This document shows, one piece after another, positions 59,789 through 64,000 of a stretch of DNA of 64,000 nucleotides. Where the stretch lies: contig NZ_JAAVTK010000018.1 of NCBI RefSeq assembly GCF_012275535.1, positions 1-64,000 on the forward strand. The letters are read 5' to 3'. Position 1 is the first letter of the stretch, and every line of letters begins with the position of its first letter. Position numbers and translations under genes: made by a program. Source of the stretch: Hymenobacter artigasi (lineage in GTDB: Bacteria > Bacteroidota > Bacteroidia > Cytophagales > Hymenobacteraceae). Under the pieces are notes generated by a model. It was not told where the DNA came from. It was given only the letters and a program-made list of their open reading frames with translations, and ran no database searches.

Positions 59789-61885
59789 ATGGCCCACGCT
59801 GCTTCGCACACCAACCGCCTCGCCCAGGAAACCAGCCCTTATCTGCAACAGCACGCCCACAATCCCGTAGACTGGTACCCGTGGGGCCCAGAGGCGCTAA
59901 ACCGCGCCCAGGCCGAACAGAAGCCTATTTTGGTAAGCATTGGCTACGCGGCCTGCCACTGGTGCCACGTAATGGAGCGCGAATCGTTCGAGAACGAGGC
60001 CGTGGCGGCGGTAATGAATGCGCATTTTGTGTGCATCAAGGTTGACCGCGAGGAGCGGCCCGACGTGGACCAGATTTACATGGATGCGCTGCACGCCATG
60101 GGTTTGCAGGGCGGCTGGCCGCTGAACGTGTTTCTGACTGCTGATGCCAAGCCGTTTTACGGCGGCACCTACTTCCCGCAGGGCAACTGGACCAAGCTGC
60201 TCACCAACATCGGCCAGGCCTACGCTGGTGAGCACCGCGCCGAGCTGGAGCAGTCGGCCGAGCGGTTTGTGGAAGTGATTGGCAAGAGCGAGCTGGCCAA
60301 GTATGGCGGGCACAACCGCAACGCGGCTCAGGAAGCCGACTATACGGCGCTGGAGGCCATTGGCGTAGCGCCGGAAACCGGCCCGGCCGGCGTTTCCGAA
60401 GAGGAATTCAAGCTACTGGTGTATAATCTGAGTACCAGCTTCGACCGTGAGCGCGGCGGCACGAACCGCGCCCCGAAGTTTCCGATGCCTAGTATCTGGC
60501 GGTTTTTGCTGCGGGCACATGCCATTAGCGGCAGCCGGGCCGTGCTGGACCAGGCGGTGCTGACTTTGCGCGAAATGGCCTGGGGCGGCATTTATGACCA
60601 GGTGCACGGCGGCTTTGCCCGCTACTCGGTAGATGGCGAGTGGCTGGCCCCGCACTTCGAGAAGATGTTGTATGACAGTGGCCAGCTGGTGAGCCTGTAC
60701 AGCGAAGCCTTCCAGCTGACGCAGGACGAGCTTTTCCGGGAAACGGTGTACGATACCATCGAATTTATCCGGCTGGAGCTGACCAATGATGAGGGCGGCT
60801 TCTATTCGTCGCTCGATGCCGACAGCGAGGGCGAGGAAGGCAAGTTTTACGTTTTTACGAAGGAGGAACTGCGCGGGATTCTGGGCAATGAGGAACCGCT
60901 GTTTTCCGAATACTACAACTGCACGGCCGTGGGCAACTGGGAGCACGGCCGCAACATCCTGCACCGCCGCGAAACCGATGCAGACTTTGCAGCCGCTCAC
61001 CAACTGGCACCGGGTATTCTGCCCGAGCTGGTGACGGGCTGGAAGCAGAAAATAATGGCCGTGCGGGCCAGCCGCGTGCGCCCTGGCCTCGATGATAAGG
61101 TGCTCACCGGCTGGAATGCGCTCATGCTGCAAGGCCTGACGGATGCCTACCGGGCGTTCGGCGAGCCCGAATTCCTGGCCATGGCCGAGCACAACGCCCG
61201 CTTTATTGAAGCCAACCTGCGCAACGGCGCACGCCTGTTTCGGACCTGCAAAGATGGCCGCGCCAGCATCAGCGGCTTCCTGGAAGACTACGCGCTGGTC
61301 ATTCAGGCATACATCAGCCTTTACGAGGTCACCTTCACTGAAAAGTGGCTGCGCGAGGCCGATGTGCTGACGGAATACGTGCTGGCCAACTTCTTCGACC
61401 CCACCGAGACGCTGTTTTTCTACACCGACAGCAACGCGGAGCCACTTATTGCCCGCAAAAAAGAGCTGTTTGATAACGTGATTCCGGCCTCCAACTCCAT
61501 TATGGCGCACAACCTGCGCCGCCTGGGCCGCCACCTCGAAAAGGCGCAATACACGGACCTGGCGGCCGAGATGCTGCTACAACTACGCCACCTCGTGGTG
61601 AAAGAGCCGCAGCACCTCACCAACTGGGCTTCGCTCTACGCTGCGCTGCTGCGGCCGGGCGCCGAAATCGCTATTCAGGGCCCGGAAGCTGACGGGTTCC
61701 GCGAAGAGCTGAGCCGCAATTTCCTGTTCGATACGGTGCTGGCCGGCACTGAAGCCGCGTCGGACCTGCCGCTACTGAAGCTGCTGCCCACGCCCACGGA
61801 TGGCCGCACGGCGGTGCACGTCTGCCGCAACTATGCCTGCCAGGCCCCTGTTTATAACGTAGCCGATGCGCTGGCGGCGCTGTAG
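59789..61885 (+). CDS. DUF255 thioredoxin-fold protein (YyaL/SSP411 family)
   Basis: A 698-residue cytoplasmic protein. The N-terminal thioredoxin-like DUF255 domain (about 1-165) has the redox motif CHWCH in ACHWCHVMERESF and a second mark DREERPDVDQIYMDA, then GGWPLNVFLT and FYGGTYFP. The remainder is an (alpha/alpha)6-barrel related to N-acylglucosamine 2-epimerases, for example FEKMLYDSGQLVSLYSEAF and DDKVLTGWNALMLQGL. Members occur from bacteria to humans, but the substrate is not settled. The TAG stop at 61883-61885 is inside the first bases of the nested repeat element. Confidence 0.94.
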   Translation: MAHAASHTNRLAQETSPYLQQHAHNPVDWYPWGPEALNRAQAEQKPILVSIGYAACHWCHVMERESFENEAVAAVMNAHFVCIKVDREERPDVDQIYMDALHAMGLQGGWPLNVFLTADAKPFYGGTYFPQGNWTKLLTNIGQAYAGEHRAELEQSAERFVEVIGKSELAKYGGHNRNAAQEADYTALEAIGVAPETGPAGVSEEEFKLLVYNLSTSFDRERGGTNRAPKFPMPSIWRFLLRAHAISGSRAVLDQAVLTLREMAWGGIYDQVHGGFARYSVDGEWLAPHFEKMLYDSGQLVSLYSEAFQLTQDELFRETVYDTIEFIRLELTNDEGGFYSSLDADSEGEEGKFYVFTKEELRGILGNEEPLFSEYYNCTAVGNWEHGRNILHRRETDADFAAAHQLAPGILPELVTGWKQKIMAVRASRVRPGLDDKVLTGWNALMLQGLTDAYRAFGEPEFLAMAEHNARFIEANLRNGARLFRTCKDGRASISGFLEDYALVIQAYISLYEVTFTEKWLREADVLTEYVLANFFDPTETLFFYTDSNAEPLIARKKELFDNVIPASNSIMAHNLRRLGRHLEKAQYTDLAAEMLLQLRHLVVKEPQHLTNWASLYAALLRPGAEIAIQGPEADGFREELSRNFLFDTVLAGTEAASDLPLLKLLPTPTDGRTAVHVCRNYACQAPVYNVADALAAL

Positions 61886-62050
61886 CGTGCTGGCTGCGGT
61901 TTAGCGCGCCAATTGTGCTGGCCGATGGTAATGCGAGTTTGCAACTCGCTGCCGCAACGCGGCAATTGATGGAGCAGTCGGCGTGAGTCACAGACTCACC
62001 TTACAATCGGCCAGCAGTTACGCGCTGCGCGCTAAACTGCGGCCAGCATG
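61881..62050. repeat. nested inverted-repeat element with three internal hairpins
   Basis: Outer arms 61889-61909 and 62027-62047 match at 19 of 21 positions. Inner arms 61916-61931 and 62001-62016 match at 15 of 16. Inside are three small perfect hairpins: 61933-61949 (GCGAGTT, loop TGC, AACTCGC), 61950-61964 (TGCCGC, loop AAC, GCGGCA) and 61983-61999 (GTGAGTC, loop ACA, GACTCAC). The first ten bases TGTAGCGTGC cover the upstream stop codon and equal the start of the element at 20905. The element is not coding. Confidence 0.85.
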
Positions 62051-62123
62051 CCCGCGATGCCAGCCGGCCATTAGCCCGTGCGCCGGTCTTATCTTTACTA
62101 TCCGCCCCTACGCTATACCTGTT

Positions 62124-64000
62124 TTGAGTCTTACGCTTGATTTTATTTCCCCGGCCGCCGCGCCCGCGCCCGACCGGGTGACGCTGTTTGCCGACGTTAT
62201 TCTGCCCCTACCCTTGCCCCGGCTCTACACCTACCGGGTGCCGTATGAGCTGAACGACAACGTGGTGATTGGTGGGCGTGTCATCGTGCAGTTTGGGGCC
62301 AAAAAGACGCTTAGTTGCATTGTGGCGGCTGTGCATGAAACCGCACCCAAGGACTATCAGGCCAAGTACATTCTCGAATTTATTGATGATGCGCCGGTGG
62401 TCACGCAGGCACAGCTCAAGCTCTTTCGCTGGATGGCCGACTATTATATGTGTACCATCGGTGAGGTGATAAACGCCGCACTGCCTTCGGCGCTTAAGCT
62501 CAGCTCGGAGTCGCGCATTCAGCTGCACCCGGGGTTTTCGCGGGAGGAAAACGAGTACCCGCTCTCCACGCAGGAGGAGCTGATTGTGGACGCGCTGGGC
62601 GCAGTGGAAGATGGCAAAGCCCTGACGTTTACCGAAGTGGGTGATTTGCTGGGCATCACGTCCTTCCACAAGGTCATCAAGTCCCTGATGCACAAGGACG
62701 TCATTTTCCTCTTTGAGCACACGGCGGATAAGTACGCGCCCAAGGTGGTGAAAAAGGTGCGGCTGGCGCACCATTTCGTATCGGAGGCTTCGCTGGAGCA
62801 GCTGTTTGAGCAGCTCACAAGCAAGCCCAAGCAGCTCGATGTGCTGATGAAGTACATGCAGCGCGTGCCCGTGTACCAGAACGAGCACGCCAACCAGAAC
62901 GGCATTGAGAAAGCCTACCTAGCCAGCAACCCTCACCTTTCGGCATCGGCGGTAAACACGCTCATCAAGAATGGCATACTGGAGCAGTTTGATGTGATTG
63001 TGAGCCGCTTTCCGGTCGAAAACGAAGGAGCCATCCACCTGAATTTCGCCCTGACGGAGGCCCAGACCTCGGCGCGGGATGAAATAATGGCGCACTTCGG
63101 GGAGAAGGAAATTGTGCTGCTGCACGGCGTGACCGGTGCGGGCAAAACCGAGATTTACATCGACCTCATCCGCAAGGCCATGGAGGGCGGCGGGCAGGTG
63201 CTGTACCTGCTGCCCGAAATTGCCCTCACGGCCCAGATTGTGACGCGGCTTATTCGCGTGTTCGGCTCGCGGCTGGGCGTGTACCACTCCAAATTCTCGG
63301 ATAACGAGCGGGTGGAAGTGTGGAACGGTGTGCTCTCGGGCCGTTTTCAGGTGGTGGTGGGGGTGCGCTCGGCGGTATTTCTGCCGTTCGATAACTTGTC
63401 GCTGATAATTGTGGACGAAGAGCACGAGTCGAGCTACAAGCAGTACGACCCCGCCCCGCGCTACAACGCCCGCGAAGTAGCCCTGATGATGGCCAACTTC
63501 CAAGGGGCCAAAACCCTGCTGGGCTCGGCCACGCCGGCCGTGGAAACCTACTACCAGGCCAAGCAGGGCCGCTACGGGCTGGTCACGCTCAGCAAGCGCT
63601 TCGGCGAGGCCGGCATGCCGGAGGTGGTGCTGGTGGACACCCGCAAAGCCCGCGAGCAGAAAACCATGCACAATCACTTCACCGCCGACCTGCTGGGCGA
63701 AGTGGAGCGGACCCTGGGCCGCCAGGAACAGGTGATTCTGTTCCAGAACCGGCGCGGCTACGCGCCCGTATTGGCCTGCCAGGACTGCGGCTGGATACCC
63801 AAATGCACCAACTGCGCCGTGAGCCTGAGCTACCACAAGCACAGCCACGAGCTACGCTGCCACTACTGCGGCTACCACGACAGCATGGTAACCCAGTGCC
63901 CCGCCTGCGGCTCCCGTGCCGTGAAAACCCAGGGCTTCGGCACCGAGAAGATTGAGGACGACCTCAAAATCATGCTCCCTCAGGCCAATATTCAGCGGAT
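62124..64000 (+). CDS. priA: primosomal protein N' (PriA helicase), 3' end beyond the window
   Basis: A replication-restart helicase that loads the replisome at stalled forks; 625 residues are present and the gene runs off the window. TTG at 62124 starts it, giving MSLTLDFISP before the usual FADVILPLPLPRLYTYRVP. The DNA-binding 3'BD domain precedes the winged helix region. The helicase has Walker A GVTGAGKTE, DEEHESSYKQ, and the QNRRGYAP motif, followed by the zinc-binding pairs CQDC, CTNC, CHYC and CPAC. The start is less certain than the family because no ATG lies nearby. Confidence 0.95.
   Translation, partial: MSLTLDFISPAAAPAPDRVTLFADVILPLPLPRLYTYRVPYELNDNVVIGGRVIVQFGAKKTLSCIVAAVHETAPKDYQAKYILEFIDDAPVVTQAQLKLFRWMADYYMCTIGEVINAALPSALKLSSESRIQLHPGFSREENEYPLSTQEELIVDALGAVEDGKALTFTEVGDLLGITSFHKVIKSLMHKDVIFLFEHTADKYAPKVVKKVRLAHHFVSEASLEQLFEQLTSKPKQLDVLMKYMQRVPVYQNEHANQNGIEKAYLASNPHLSASAVNTLIKNGILEQFDVIVSRFPVENEGAIHLNFALTEAQTSARDEIMAHFGEKEIVLLHGVTGAGKTEIYIDLIRKAMEGGGQVLYLLPEIALTAQIVTRLIRVFGSRLGVYHSKFSDNERVEVWNGVLSGRFQVVVGVRSAVFLPFDNLSLIIVDEEHESSYKQYDPAPRYNAREVALMMANFQGAKTLLGSATPAVETYYQAKQGRYGLVTLSKRFGEAGMPEVVLVDTRKAREQKTMHNHFTADLLGEVERTLGRQEQVILFQNRRGYAPVLACQDCGWIPKCTNCAVSLSYHKHSHELRCHYCGYHDSMVTQCPACGSRAVKTQGFGTEKIEDDLKIMLPQANIQR

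Noticed and set aside
1..64000. tRNA, rRNA, CRISPR arrays, insertion-sequence transposases or prophage genes
   Set aside because: No cloverleaf-like sequence, direct-repeat/spacer array, DDE or Y1 transposase frame or phage structural gene was seen on either strand. RNA genes were judged by eye, so a small ncRNA could be missed.

Overview
The window is high-GC DNA from a member of the Bacteroidota, most likely a Hymenobacter-like member of the Cytophagales. The evidence is a SusC/SusD pair, two secreted proteins with type IX secretion C-terminal sorting domains, a complete alternative complex III (act) operon, and the phylum-type promoter (TTG, about 20 nt, TAnnTTTG) upstream of rpsF and of the act operon. 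The genus is an inference from gene content and was not tested. No tRNA, rRNA, CRISPR array, prophage or intact transposase was seen.

Layout. 0.1-1.6 kb: a GNAT acetyltransferase and an SDR oxidoreductase, divergently transcribed. 1.8-6.6 kb: a SusC/SusD outer-membrane uptake pair. 6.8-12.6 kb: two secreted proteins, a duplicated DUF4394 protein and an M36 fungalysin-type metallopeptidase. 12.8-22.4 kb: a MoxR/DUF58 cluster (RDD, SpoIIM-like, membrane protein, DUF4129, DUF4350, small protein, MoxR, DUF58) into which a NADAR gene and an SDR gene are intercalated, with repeat-like sequences at both ends of the pair. 22.4-29.2 kb: two polytopic membrane proteins, a GH20 hexosaminidase, a DEDDh exonuclease and a decayed PIN-domain toxin-antitoxin pair. 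29.2-37.1 kb (minus strand): a very large NtrY-like histidine kinase followed by a large outer-membrane protein.

37.2-55.0 kb (minus strand) holds the aerobic respiratory chain: actA-B-C-D-E-F, coxB and coxA, a terminator, then heme A synthase, heme O synthase, two subunit III proteins, subunit IV, a SCO-like protein without cysteines, DUF420, a small CxxC protein and DUF983. The product of act oxidises quinol and passes electrons to the aa3-type oxidase encoded next to it, and the following genes make heme A and help assembly. 55.4-56.7 kb: rpsF-rpsR-rplI. 56.8-64 kb: a GSCFA protein with a long Lys/Ala/Pro tail, a DUF255 thioredoxin-fold protein, and priA cut off by the window end.

The least expected content is in the spacers. 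Two similar AT-rich ~85-bp elements fill the spacers in front of cox4 and rplI in the same orientation relative to transcription. Two GC-rich inverted-repeat elements begin with the same 10-mer exactly at the stop codons of two unrelated genes. One of these is a nested structure with three internal hairpins. Another repeat-like sequence appears to provide the start codon of the NADAR gene. Together they suggest families of small mobile or structural repeats that dock on gene ends.
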